64,000 nucleotides of DNA from Agaricus subrufescens (GCA_029945375.1 CM057061.1:1984001-2048000); one strand, 5' to 3'; numbered from the stretch's first letter, positions 46,718-58,539 are shown. The notes: generated by a model not told the origin, from the sequence alone. Numbers and translations are program-made.

Positions 46718-48392
46718 ATGCTGCAGATTCTATGCTCTAGGACAACATGGAGAGCCGTCTCTAGAAACTCTGCACTCAGAGGTCAATCCTTTTTCCATTC
46801 CTCACCTCGGACACACTTCCGGTTCACCAGGAATCTGAGGCAGGAAGTCCGAAATGACGCTCCTTCACTCCGCGAAAAGGCCGGTCCTGCTGAAATCCAT
46901 CAAGATGTCTTCACCGAAAAATTGGGTCCACCAGGATCAGGACGTCAGATTCTGGTGTGTGTCTGTTTTACACCTCGCCTACATTGTATGTAAAGCGTAT
47001 CTGACAAACTACGTTTCTTAGTTTGTGGTGCTAGGAACACTTTGCGCCTTTAGCTTTGGTGCTGAATGGACAAATACTGACACGGAACATTGGAGAAAGA
47101 AGTTACAGGCTGTATCTTCTTCGTGGATGTCTGCTATCACGACTCTTGATATAAAACGCGCTCAGCAAGCCGAATTCGTCAAAGTCAGTAAAAACGCTTT
47201 TCTTCCCTTTCTCTTATTCACAGAGATTTATTCGATCTTTTTTTTTCTATATTTTATTTTGAAAAATGGATAGAAATTGCGAGATTGGTTTGCAACAGCC
47301 AATAACAGTCTTCTCGAACTCCCGCCTATATTCAGAGCATGGGCTGCTGGTGGTTTGGTTGCGGTATTACAGCCGTGGGTTGACGCGTCGGAAGGGAAAA
47401 GATTGTGTTGGAAGATATGCATGTTGAATGCTGCTGTATGGGCTGCTTGGAAGATTCCACGATGGCAACCTGCTATGGCACGGAGATTCATGCATAACCC
47501 GTTGTCAGGTCTTTCGTTTACGTTGCTGACAAGTATGTTCAGGTGAGTGTGTTGACGATGGTTCCTCGTATATGCTGTTTTGCTGACACGGGATTTTGTA
47601 GCCATCGAGGTTTATTGCACCTCATCATGAATTGTTTGGCTCTTGAGGGATTCGGTTTGTTTCCATGATGTGTCAAACGTATATGTAACTAACGATTTGG
47701 TGGTATCAGGATCTGCGGCGTATTTCTTCCTCGTAAAGGAGCAAGGAAAACAAGAACCTCCAATGCTCGAGTCAACTGCATCCTTCCATTTCCTTTCGTT
47801 TTTCGTTTCTGGTGGGTTAACCGCGCATGTAATGCTTGATAGCTCACTAACACTCCTCTTTTCCATACAGCTGGCCTTTTCTCTGGTCTAGTATCACATG
47901 TTGTCGCTACCAAATTCCGTTACCCCCGCCTGGTAGCCCAGCTGGCTACAGACACGCAAAAGGCAAAGAAAGTGGACACATGGGCAGCAGCTCTGTCTGC
48001 ATCCTCCGGCGCTGCAGCTACAGCGGCCGCCAAGAAGACGATACCTGATATTTTACCTAGTCTTGGTGCTTCCGGAGCGATTTATTCCACTGTTGTAGTC
48101 ACAGCTTTGGCGTTCCCGGACTCGCAGATTGCACTATTTATCCCGCCTTCGTACCCGATTAATATCCAGTGGGGAGTTGGTGGATTGGTGTTAATGGATA
48201 CGATTGGTATTTTGAGAGGATGGAGGTATGTGTGATGGATTGTTTTCGTGCCTACCGGACTAACTGTTCTAATTCGACAGAGTTTTTGACCATTGGGCTC
48301 ACTTGGGAGGAGCTATGTTTGGGCTAGCGTATTACACGTGTGGACCCAGGGTATGGCATGCATTTAGGCAGGCAGAACAGAAAGCGGCGTAA
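46718..48392 (+). CDS. PCP1: Mitochondrial rhomboid protease
   Basis: This intramembrane serine protease is of the Pcp1/PARL type and cleaves mitochondrial dynamin and peroxidase precursors in yeast. The N-terminus MLQILCSRTTWRAVSRNSAL continues with Arg/Ser-rich sequence typical of a mitochondrial presequence. The body, read across about six introns, shows AFSFGAEWTNTDTEHWRKKL, ELPPIFRAWAAGGLVAVLQP, WKICMLNAAVWAAWKIPRWQ and NPLSGLSFTLLTSMFSHRGL, then LHLIMNCLALEGFG. GASGAIYSTVVVTALAFPDS holds the catalytic serine (GxS), and FDHWAHLGGAMFGLAYY holds the catalytic histidine. The rhomboid HxxxN motif reads HLIMN. The end is FRQAEQKAA. All catalytic residues are present. Confidence 0.95.
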
Positions 48393-48519
48393 CCGAATTC
48401 CCACTTGACTTGATAGAATCTTAATCACCCATCTAACCATCATGTGTGTATCACTGACATTCGTAATGTACTCAAGAAGCATTTACTAATCAATATTCTC
48501 CCCCCTCAACCATAGTAAT

Positions 48520-48990
48520 CTATGTATGTAATGCATTCAGAGCGAGTTCAGGGCGAGACTGCCTTTGGGATCTGATATTCTTTTCGTTCAGCCCATGAAT
48601 TTCCTTTCTAAGCTCGGGTGTTTGTCGGCATGTGTCCCAGTGTGTCCCCGGTATAAATAATCTGGAATTTTCTGGAATTGGCAATTGTTGTGCGTAGGAG
48701 ACCCTTTGTTCCATAGTTTGAACAAGTACTCTTGGACGGTCCGGCAGCCCTAGAGACCTCCTTCTAGACTTATTTTCCTTCCTCGGCGGCGGAGATGTTG
48801 GGAGTTGGCTGCTCGGCACCGTCCCCCGATGGCCGATCTCTCTGCGGCTTTGTCGGTCGAAAACGCGTCCATGTGGCCATGCGAGTCTGACAACGGCGTT
48901 TCTCTGCTCAATGATCTCCCGCAGTACAAGGCGATCTGCGTCTAGTCGGAATGTGGCGACATTCCTGGGCGGAAGTGGCCATCGGCTCTC
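48520..48990 (-). CDS. Uncertain ORF upstream of the aminotransferase gene
   Basis: An open minus-strand frame of about 150 codons contains NVATFRLDADRLVLREIIEQ, RNAVVRLAWPHGRVFDRQSR, then PPPRKENKSRRRSLGLPDRP and ends RPELALNALHT. It is rich in Arg, has no in-frame ATG before its upstream stop, and would need a 5' exon. A TATA-like ATATATA lies at about 49026-49032, and ATG codons near 48985 and 48972 are in other frames. No family was recognised. It may be an exon of a small basic protein gene divergent from the aminotransferase, or a chance open frame in a GC-rich region. Confidence 0.3.
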   Translation of the reverse strand, partial: ESRWPLPPRNVATFRLDADRLVLREIIEQRNAVVRLAWPHGRVFDRQSRREIGHRGTVPSSQLPTSPPPRKENKSRRRSLGLPDRPRVLVQTMEQRVSYAQQLPIPENSRLFIPGTHWDTCRQTPELRKEIHGLNEKNIRSQRQSRPELALNALHT

Positions 48991-49162
48991 ACGCGTAAAT
49001 TACAGAGGCCGGAGAGATGTGCCAAATATATACCGAGGTGGGAAAAGACGGTAGGGCACGCAGCGGGGAGTGGAGAGGAAGGACAGGGGAGTCGCGGACG
49101 AGTACGTAAGGAAGACGGGAGGCCGCGCGAAGGAGGAGACGCGGGAGTCCGTGGGCGAGAAT

Positions 49163-51089
49163 ATGATTCGCTTATCGTCTGCCCTCCTCCGTGCCCGGCC
49201 TCTGTCTCCATCCGCCCCACGCTTCCTTCGCCACTTCGCAATGACAACCAGAGACGAATTCGAACAGGCACGTTCTCTTTCGCCTCCCTCCCCGTCCCGT
49301 CCTTCTCACTCCTCGTCCCCCCCAGGCCCCGCACAAGTCCGTTTCCTGCCCCCGATCTCCCTCTCCACTGACCCTCATCGCCCCGTGATCCAGGCTTCTG
49401 GTGTACGCCCCGCTCAGCATCTGTCTTCCTCCGGTTAAGCTCACTTCATCTTTGACAGTATTCCCGGACCCATCGAAGTAGCCGATGAGGTTCGTCGGCA
49501 AGCGCACGAACCCCGGCGATCTGGTTTTGACACGTTCTCTAGGTCCTCTTCGCAAATGCGCACCCCTCCATGTCTCATGTCTCGGCGGACTTTATTCCGG
49601 TTCTGGGAGATTGCATACGCATGACGAGGTGTGTCCCCCGGCCCGTCACGCACGCATATATGTGCTCAAACTCATTCCAGAGACGTTTTTTTGACCAAAA
49701 CTGGTCAGCCCTTCATCATCAGCGGGAGCGGAACTCTTGGCTGGGACCAGGTACAACCCCCTATCTGATCCCGATCGACGAGATGGCTTCCTAACTGTCC
49801 ATCATTAGGTTGCTGCCAATCTCGTGGAGCCCGGAGAGAACGCTCTTGTCCTTCATACAGGCTATTTCGGCGACAGCTTCAAGGATTGTCTGGAAACCTA
49901 TGGTACAAATGTCCTGCAGCTCAAGGCACCCATCGGTCGCGCTGTGGCTCTATCCGAGCTCGAACAGCAGCTCAGAAGTGGAAAGAAATACAAGCTTGTT
50001 ACAGTGACACATGTAGACACAAGCACCGGTAAGTCTGTTCTGACTTCAAGGCTAGTGCTGCGTTGAAGACACGTCATTTGGAAAAAGCCGTCCTATCAAA
50101 CATCAAAGAGATAACTGCTCTTGTCCGTAAGATCTCGCCAGAAACACTTGTGAGTCCCGTTGTGTCAGCTATCTCTTCTTGTTGCTCAAATACAACATCA
50201 AGGTTATCGTAGATGCCGTTTGCTCCGTCGCATCTGAAGAACTTCGATTCGATGACTGGGATCTAGACGTCGTTCTTACTGCCAGTCAGAAGGGTCTTGG
50301 GACGCCACCAGGCCTGAGCATCCTCGTTGCCAGTGAACGAGCAATGAAGGTACGCCTTCAGAAACCCGGCATTCACTTGAATCTAATCAATGTTCCTATG
50401 CAGGTTTTCAAGAACCGCAAGTCTCCAGTCTCATCGTATTACGCATCATGGAAAAAGTGGCTGCCCATCATGAACGCATACGAAGCTGGTAATCCTGCGT
50501 ACTTCGCAACACCTCCCGTCAATCTCATCTATGCCTATCGTGCTTCTCTAAAATTGATCGTTAGCGGAGGTGATCGGTCCCCTCTTCATCTCGTAACGAA
50601 ACATACTAACATTCGTTGTCTCTAAAGATCAATCATTTGAGAAACAACTGGAGCTTCATAGAGTGGCCAGCAAACGCGTGAAAGACACAGCTAGGAAGCT
50701 GGGCTTGAAACAATTGGCAGAGTCCGATGACGAGGCTGCCAATGGTATGACTGCGGTAAGTAATAACTGTCTCTTCTCAAAGTTGTGCCTAATATTAGGT
50801 TTGTGCAGCTGTATTACCCTGAAGGTCTTGCGGCGAGTGATATAATCCCTCGATTTGCGAAGCGCGGTGTCGTCGTTGCTGGTGGCCTTCATACAGAAAT
50901 CAAAGGTCAGTGTCCCATTATTTACTTCTTTTGTTTCAATATTCCCTAACACCTCTGTGTATAGATAAATATTTCCGGATAGGCCATATGGGTATCACAG
51001 CAGTCAATGAAAAGCGAGGAGATGTTGACACGATCGTACGCGCCCTCGAAGAGGTCGTGACAGAGGCACGAGCAGCCAAACAAGCATGA
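49163..51089 (+). CDS. AGX1: Alanine-glyoxylate aminotransferase (class V)
   Basis: This is a PLP-dependent class-V aminotransferase (alanine:glyoxylate, or serine:pyruvate). The start MIRLSSALLRARPLSPSAPR is a basic presequence; a second in-frame ATG at 49241 (MTTRDEFEQ) would give a form without it. Homology needs a GC-AG intron at 49268-49325 and tiny exons of 11 nt (49326-49336), 9 nt (49394-49402) and 31 nt (49459-49489), which rebuild QAPHKLLVIPGPIEVADE. Next come VLFANAHPSMSHVSADFIPV, TKTGQPFIISGSGTLGWDQV, VIVDAVCSVASEELRFDDWD and LDVVLTASQKGLGTPPGLSI, with the PLP lysine at 50290-50292. The C-terminal domain has GVVVAGGLHTEIKDKYFRIG, HMGITAVNEKRGDVDTIV and ends EARAAKQA. There is no SKL-type peroxisomal signal. 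Confidence 0.93.
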
Positions 51090-51414
51090 GTAGTACTGTG
51101 ATTCTTCGGAAAAGCGGATAGATACGTAGAAAAAGGCATTGAACTAGAACATCAAGTCCCAAGTTCAAGGGTGTGTGTGTGTATCGTTGGGTTACTCTAC
51201 GTCTTTCGATATTTGCATAGCTCAAATTGTAACTATACGTTTTTGTCTCTTGTATTGGTTCCAGTATTGGTTGAAATAGCTGGTTCATATCCCATTGATT
51301 TCCAGATGTCTACAGCAAACAAAAATCGTCTAATTATTGTCTTCCTATTGGAAGCCATATTTTCAACAAGCGTGATTAATAATACAATGGTTGAAAAAGA
51401 TTCCATAAGAGATT
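51090..51414. other. Convergent intergenic region AGX1 / MET5
   Basis: These 325 bp between facing stop codons contain a short GTGTGTGTGT run at about 51170-51181 and an AT-rich part near 51340-51410. They should hold both 3'UTRs. No gene was seen. Confidence 0.35.
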
Positions 51415-54400
51415 TTACACAGCGACGATAGCCGCGGTTTCACGATAAATTCCCTCACCACCCGATCGGTCGTACCACTCCTTACCCTCGGTCGTGGGAG
51501 CGATATACCCAGCACGAATAGTGAAATCACCAAAATGCTCTCCGGGAAGGCGTTCTTTCGCATAACGTTTGATCATAGGTTCAAGTATAGCAAGAATTTC
51601 AGGTTCAGTGAGAGATTCTTTGCAAAATTGAATTTAGTTTATGGAATCTCAAGAGAAGGGGGTGGGGAGACGTACCACGATAGATTTTGTTGAGGCGTTG
51701 GCCATAATAACCACCACCAAGAAGCATGAGATAAGTCCCCGGCGCTTTCCCAACGAAGGCGACCTCTGTTATGTGTTTATCAGAAACACAACCAAACGCA
51801 AAAAAGAGTCAAGAGCACCTGCAACATAGGGACGTGCACAACCATTCGGACATCCAGTCATGCGCATGACAATAGCATCATTCCTCAACCCATTCTCCTC
51901 GCACATTTTCTCAACCTTATCGATCAACAATGGGAGATACTAATTTTTTTTCATCGTCAAATCTCCGAAACACGAAAAAAAAAGAAACCAAAGAGTCACT
52001 CACCCGCTCAGACTCGGCCATCGCCAATCCACATGTAGGGAATGCAACACAAGCCGACGAACTCAACCTAAGACCTGTATAGTTAAGATTATCCATCCTA
52101 TACTTGGCCAAAATATTCTTGACCGCCTCCACCTCCTCCCCAGGAATATCCGAAATCAGCAAATGTTGATTCGTAGTCAACCTAAACGAGCCCTTATGCA
52201 TCTTAGCTATCTCCCGCAACCCAGTCTTAAAATCACGTCCGGGTTCATTTTGTATACGACCGTTTTCAATAAACATCATAAAATGATGTTTACCGTCCTG
52301 TCCGACATGCCAACCAAAGTCGTCGACGTTGCAATCAAAGGTGAAGGGACGGGGAGGTTGGAGGGTGTAGCCTAAAAGTTTTTCGACTTCGGCTTTATAG
52401 GCGTCCAGGCCCATTCGATCGACAGTGTACTTGAGTCGCGCATTCTTACGGCTGGGAAAACAGTGATCAGTGGGAGAGTATAAATATGCTGTTTTCGAAA
52501 AAACAACTCACTCGACTCGGTTTCCGTTGTCCCTCTGTACCAGCATGATCTTCTCAGCGACATATTTACCCTGCTCAACCGTGCAGAAACCGATAAGACT
52601 TGCAAGACGAGGGTAGGTTTTCTTATTTCCATGAGTGACGCCCATACCACCACCAATGGCGACATTGAAACCCTCCAATTCACCATCCTTATTGACGATG
52701 GCAATGAAGCCAACATCATTGGCAAAAACATCAACGTCATTAGTAGGTGGGACCGCAACAGCGATTTTATACTACAGAATAAAGATGAGTTTTATTTATT
52801 TATTTATGCATACGAGAACGTACCTTTCGAGGTAAGTAGAATTCACCATACAATGGCTCAAAGTCCTTCAAAGCTTCGCCAGCAACGAGCTTCTTGTCGA
52901 GCCAAATCTCGTGGTATGCAGTCGTACGAGGAATAAGATGGTTGCTGACGTTCTTAGCAAACTCATACACTTGAGCATGGAGCTTAGACATAGTAGGGAT
53001 CAAAGAGCAGACAACGTTCCTACAGCTCATTAGCCCAAGCCAGAAGCAGGGATTAAATCGGTGACTCACCTATTGACATCACCACAAGCAGCGAGAGTAT
53101 CCAACAGAACACGATTGATATCCTGGATGGCAGGCTTCAAGTGCCTCTTGATGACACCATGAAATTGGAATGTTTGACGAGTCGTGATTTTGAACGTTCC
53201 AGTTCCATGTTCATCCGCAATTTGGTCCAACTGCAACCATTGCTCGGGCGTACAAACACCTCCAGGCAAGCGAACGCGAATCATAAAGCTATAAGCCGGC
53301 TCGACACCCTCGGCTTGTCGCTCATCGCGAATATCACGGTCATCTTGCTGGTAAATGCCGTGGAACTTGGTTAGCTGCGTATCACTGGGAGCGAGGGCAC
53401 CAGTGGTGGAATCGTCCAAGCCCTCACTGATAGTTCCGCGTAGATAGCCAGACGCAGCCTTGATATGCTCATTGGTAATCGGTTCGGGCTCCACTTCAGT
53501 AATTTCAACAGAATCAACCCCAAGCGCCTTCCACAAAAGGGGCTCCCAAATCTTGTAACCCGTCTCAGGACCATCCGCATCTTGATCATCTCCAAGCCCA
53601 AGGTTAGCAATACGCTCTCCACCAAGTTTCTCCAAACGCGCATCCAAATCCTTCGATGGTTTGTTATAGTAATGAGCGTCCTCCGGACGAGGCCAGTAGT
53701 GAGTATCGCCCATACCGAAAACGGTGAACTTGAGCTTGGTGAAAATCTTTTCACCCTTGGCAACGGCTGCGTTCAAGGTCTTGAAGAAAGTACGACCATT
53801 CTGAGGAGGTTCTCCCTGTCCAGCGACTGAAGTAATGAAGGCGACGTATTCCTCTTCGGCGAGTGTGTCAAGAGGAACAGAATCCAAGGTGGCGATGGTG
53901 ACTGAGAGGCCACGTGCTTTGGCCCTTGCCGCCAGACGTTTAGCCTTCTTCTCTGCGCCTCCCGCATCAGAAGCGTATAGGATGAGAAGGGGAGGGGCAT
54001 CAATAGAGGAAAGAAGGTCGTTATAGGATTTCTGCGCTCGCTCTTTCCTCGCTTCACGTACACTGTCTCCCAAGTTGCTGACCAGTTCCGCGGCAATCTG
54101 GGGAGTAGGGCGGACAAGTTGTGAAAGATGGTTCTGACGATCAAGGAACTGTCTGAGATCATTCTTGATCGAGTCCGAGTCCAAAGAAAACGGTTCGTTC
54201 CCTTCACGCTCCTTGCTGGGATCCCAACGATAAAGTGGCCAATATCCAGCATCAACTGCCAATTTAGTCTCCTTCAAAACGTGAAGAGCAGGAGCATCCT
54301 CCGATGTATAAGGAAGGTACGCCAAAATGACACTGGGGCCGTTAAACCTGTCAGCCTCCATGAATGACTGTAGAACCTGGGCGTATGAGGAGAAGACAGC

Positions 54401-56125
54401 GACGCTGGCGACATAGACGTCTCCATGGTTCATAGCGTAGAGGCCGACGTCCTGCTTTCTTCGGTGTGGATCGGCAGTGTTACGAGAGGTGAAGGGTAGT
54501 GTATCAATTATAAGAATATTGACGTTCAAGCCAGAAGCTATAGCGTGATGGAGCCCCGAGGCACCAAGATCGTACGACCATGCATCGGAACCTATGATCC
54601 ATCTCGAGACTGCGGGGAGATGAGATTTGAGAGAAAGAATTTTAGCTGCGGCAGGATGGTTCACGGGTGACGATTCAAGCGAAGCCACAATGTCCTTCGC
54701 GAGCGCTTTACTCTTGCCACCATCGTCCTTGGAAAGAAGCCATTTGCTAAGCAGGCTGTGAAGATCAGAGCTGATGTTTTCACCGCGAAGGAGATCTTCA
54801 ACTGCAGCCACAAGATCTGATCGTGCATCGATCTCACCACGGACACGACCAAGGGCGAACTCGGGAGTTGTCGCTGCCTGACCCTGGGTTGGTACAAGAA
54901 CGGGTGCGTTTGAAATCTGCAACTGGTCCCCAAAGACATGAAGGAGGGCTTTGGTGTAAGAAGATTCATGTTTGGGAGTGGTGAGGATGTGATCCTTCTG
55001 CGAAGTAGTTGGCAAAGTTCCCAGCTGGAGCGGGGAGGAGGAGGATGTAGACTCGATCAATTTGAGGATATCTGGAAGTGTAACATTGCTAAGGTCACCG
55101 AGGACGCCACTCAGGACGATAGGACGCTGTTCCGCACTGCGGTGCTGGAGAGCGCTTACAACCTCGAGGTATAAAGGTGTCCATTTTGTTGACCATTTAA
55201 AGACTTGCTCAAGTACAACAACGCGTTGAGCGGATACAGGGATGACGCTCAGGAGTTGAGATGGAGGAATAGGGTTGAGTAAGCCGAGATGTATGAAGGA
55301 AACACCTTCGACTGGGACCGAGATGTCATGTTTTCCGACAACGATGATTACGGTTTGCGGATCTGGAGAACCGCGAGCAACCAAACCACGCACAGGGCGT
55401 CTAGTGTGGCTAAGCGTTTCGGCAGCTACGACTTGATAAGCTTTGAAGAGGGCGGCCACAGCGAGATCATCAACGACGCTTAGACCGTTACGCCCATTCG
55501 TCGGTTTGTTATTTTCGTGGCCTTCATCTCCAGATCCGTTAGCACCCGGTGGTGTCACATGCCCACTGGACGAGGAAGTCGGGGATGGAGCATGCCGGGG
55601 AGTCAGGAGGAAGGAAGTAATACTAGCTTCTGAGAGCGCATCCAGTGGGCCGTCTTCCTGAGAACTGTAGAAGGCATGGACGACGGCTTTTCGCTCTACC
55701 CGTGCCAACCGTGCGGCCAACAGGGCATTGTCATGCACTTGTTGAACGGTAGAAGATAATAAAAAGTAGGGTACAGCAGAACGAAGGAGGAGCACGTCGG
55801 ATAGATCATCGTGAACAGCAATGTGAAAGACGACGGGCTTTGAAGAAAGTTCTGCGAGATGGAGGACAAGGCGGGTGAAGACCTGAGCATTAGAAGTTGC
55901 GGTAAAGCTTGTAAGATCGGTAGAGTTGCGGAGAATTATGGTACCAGGATCGGCACCAAAAGGAGCCGATATAATACGGGGTGAACTTGAGCATGCTGCA
56001 CTCAAAGAAGAGTAGTGGGACGTAAAAGACGAGCTTGCTGGGAAAGCAGGTTGGGAGTCTATTACGACATCCGAAGTCAAGTAAGCAATGCGAGCAACAG
56101 CAGCCAAGGCTTGATCAGCTGCCAT
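51415..56125 (-). CDS. MET5: Sulfite reductase [NADPH] beta subunit
   Basis: This is the siroheme-Fe4S4 subunit of assimilatory sulfite reductase, which makes sulfide for cysteine and methionine. A huge first exon encodes a pyruvate:ferredoxin-oxidoreductase-like N-terminus ([40 protein letters not shown]). A flavodoxin-like module follows ([40 protein letters not shown]), as in fungal Met5. The hemoprotein half has [40 protein letters not shown] and [20 protein letters not shown]. It continues with [39 protein letters not shown] and [20 protein letters not shown], the four cluster/siroheme cysteines. It ends [12 protein letters not shown]. The start at 56125 is preferred because a 46 bp intron lies just upstream; a longer frame begins at 56230. 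Confidence 0.96.
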
Positions 56126-56480
56126 GGAGGTCTGCGGAGAGTCAGAGGATGTGTGCGAAGAGAAAAAAGTAACATACCGGCTCGTGGAATGAAGCAAGTT
56201 AGAGTTGGAGAGGCGGGGTGTGAAGAACATTATAAGATGGAGTCAGTAATTCGTTCGAGCACATCATCACAACATCATCCTCGCCAATTTTGATCCAATC
56301 ACTGTCCACTCAGCCTGGAACACTCAATTCCGCGGTTGCCCGTGAGATAGTCAGCAACCGTCGACCATTTCAGCTTCGTAATACTTTATACGAGAGGAGA
56401 CAGGCTCACGCTCAACCCTTCTAAATCAGGCAGATAGCCCTGCGGCGGGGTCATCAGTGTTCCTTCTTGTCATTATCGTG
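56126..56480. promoter_or_regulatory. Divergent promoter MET5 / HSK3-like gene
   Basis: These 355 bp between start codons carry the MET5 leader with its intron and a probable upstream ORF starting at 56230. No clear TATA box is visible. A plus-strand frame across 56015-56293 is antisense to MET5 coding sequence and is treated as a shadow. Confidence 0.4.
56132..56177 (-). other. Probable 46 bp 5'UTR intron of MET5
   Basis: On the coding strand the segment starts GTATGT, contains a CTGAC branch-point-like site and ends CCGCAG. Its length is not a multiple of three, so splicing places the upstream ATG (56230) out of frame as a short upstream ORF and leaves the ATG at 56125 as the protein start. 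If unspliced, the protein gains 35 N-terminal residues. Confidence 0.55.
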
Positions 56481-56817
56481 ATGTCCTCCACAATACCTAC
56501 AACAAGCGCGGTGCAGGCCAAAGAAAAGCTCTATGGTCAACTCGCTGCGAGTCTGAACCGTATGTCTCGAGCCATCAGCCAAACGGCAGACCTGTGCGAC
56601 ATGCTACAAGTTGATTTGAACGCTATGCGTACATTCGCTGGGTTAGACGCAGCCAAGTATGTGCATGTTCAGCACTTTTCTTGTGATTGGGTAGCTTAAC
56701 AGAATCGCCCCCTGTCTCTTTTTCTTGATGTGACATAGATTCATGACTGTTGCGACTCAACTGAACCCGCCTGAAGAGGAAGATGGGGAAGAGGACGCGG
56801 AAAAGTCATCACCATGA
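56481..56817 (+). CDS. HSK3: DASH/Dam1 complex subunit, HSK3-like
   Basis: This small coiled-coil protein (84 residues; exons 56481-56656 and 56739-56817, in frame) resembles Hsk3 of the DASH kinetochore ring, which couples chromosomes to microtubules. The sequence has KEKLYGQLAASLNRMSRAIS, QTADLCDMLQVDLNAMRTFA and GLDAAKFMTVATQLNPPEEE. The pattern Q-L...L-N...T...L...M...F-M fits the Hsk3 heptads, and the FM before the end is typical. An acidic tail (EEEDGEEDAEKSSP) closes the protein. Other short DASH subunits (Dad3, Dad4) fit less well. An in-frame ATG 24 bp upstream would add a hydrophobic MFLLVIIV and is judged less likely. The gene is divergent from MET5. Confidence 0.6.
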
Positions 56818-58539
56818 GGAGCCCATGGCAGGTGCCTCTAAAATCCCTTGTTTTCTCACTCGATTGGAAACGCTTTTCCTCCAACCTCCTGGGGTCAGGG
56901 TGTGATGGTACAAGGCGATGGCGTCGTTGGTGTTCGACGAATCAAAGTAGGCTTCTAGCGTTATCTGCCCATCTCAGCCGTGGCCAGATTACTTGGAGGA
57001 CAATGTGTTGGTCGGGAGAATATTCGATGGAAAGTTGTAATTCATACTACGGTTATACCCATGTCGCTTGCGTGATTTTTGACCCGCACGCTTACTGTAG
57101 TAGGTGATTTGGGTATCATCTAAGGCTGTAACTAAATTTATGAGGAGACCCTCAATTCTCTTATACTGTGAAACAGTTTTTATGCTTCAGAAGCAGGGTC
57201 ATTAGTATTCTCAGCGTGTTCAACGCACAGGTGTTAAGGGATCAGGCGTGTTTTTGGTCTTCAGAAACACGATCATTGAAGATATTCAGACTTCCCTCAG
57301 GGACCATCATGTCCGGCGACTCGGGTCCCAGTCAATAACAATTGAGTTTTGACAAGGGCAAAAAATATACACAAGACAGATAGACCTTGTTACTGATGGG
57401 CAGCAAGGGCTATTTGAGGAGGGAAACTTGCGGGATAATTGAAAATAAGTGGTATGATTTGAGATGTTGGAAATCAATTGCCCGGAAAATCTTTTGTAAT
57501 AGCACCGAACGGCAAGGCGGCGTATCAAGCATGAGTATGTTGCGAGCACATTGGCTGGTTTATCGACGGAAGAAAAGAGAATGGAATCGGGCCGAAGTGA
57601 TGAATGTCAATGGACGGTGATAGGTGGGATCTTCCGATGGACGATGACGCGCGACGCGTATATCGGCTGGTAGAATTCCAGGCTTACCGCACGAGCCATC
57701 CTCGTTCTGAATGTATATGCACACGGACACTGGCACTAGGTATGTTAAGGGTAAGCACGTTTGTGAAGAAGCTTGCTTGAGAAGGATCTGGATCAGCGGT
57801 CGATTGCCCTTGGCGCAGGTGATAGAAGCCTATGCAGTCAGAAATCACACGACCCAAGTATTTTGGTAGTGTGCACAAAATGTGAAGAATCAAGTACTGC
57901 CAGCGCGCTTTTAGTCCATGGCGTGGATACTCTGCGACCCAAAGGCATTGGGGTGGCTCTGAGCGCAGTCGTAGTTCGGCGAAATACTGGAATTTCGGCT
58001 CTCGGCGTGGGGAGACTGGGTACCAACTCAGAGCTTTGGTTCCAAAAATAGGGGAGCACTGACCCGCGTCCGGACGCGAGACTAGAATGAATGTGTAGAG
58101 GGAGAGTGCTAGGTCGCGCGGCAGTATCAACACCAAGTGCGTGCAGTCGACTAGGCGAGGCAATGCATAGCGAACATGGTCAGACGACCACTTTGTTGTG
58201 GCGGGTTCGCTTCTTTCAATAGAATAGAAGCAGGGTGGAAGGGAATGGAATTTGAAAGTCGATTGATAAAGTCGATCGATGGGTATCTAAGAAAATCAAG
58301 GGGCACTAGAAAAGGAGAGGGGGGCCCAGCGCGAAGAATACGGTCACAGGAGTGCATCGTGTTCTGGGGGGAGACCAGGAGGAATATGTTGGGCGAGTGA
58401 TACTGCCGAATCCGGAAAGGACCCTGACGAGATTTTCCATCAGCTGTCTCTCTCGTCCACCGTCCCACCAGCTCCTAGGACTCCCTTGTCCTCTACGCCA
58501 CCCTGGAATATCTCTGCACCCCATGTTATTGTCCCTACA
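56818..58539. other. 1.7 kb interval without a supported gene
   Basis: Several frames of 70-160 codons occur, the longest on the minus strand at 57684-58163 (159 codons). None shows a recognised domain, and they overlap each other on opposite strands. The sequence from about 58180 to 58539 probably contains the promoter and leader of the downstream acidic-protein gene. No tRNA, repeat or transposon sign was found. Confidence 0.4.

Noticed and set aside
51170..51181. GTGTGTGTGT run as a microsatellite
   Set aside because: Only about five or six units; too short to be notable.
53371..55174. Several frames of 70-160 codons antisense or out of frame within MET5
   Set aside because: The 1054-codon MET5 exon with flavodoxin and reductase motifs explains this region; the others are shadows.
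56126..56230. Upstream ATG (56230) as the MET5 start
   Set aside because: A strong 46 bp intron with branch point separates it from the conserved protein and would put it out of frame. Kept as an alternative.
57684..58163. 159-codon minus-strand frame
   Set aside because: No domain, no codon or splice pattern of its neighbours, and overlap with an opposite-strand frame of similar size. Kept only as part of the intergenic note.
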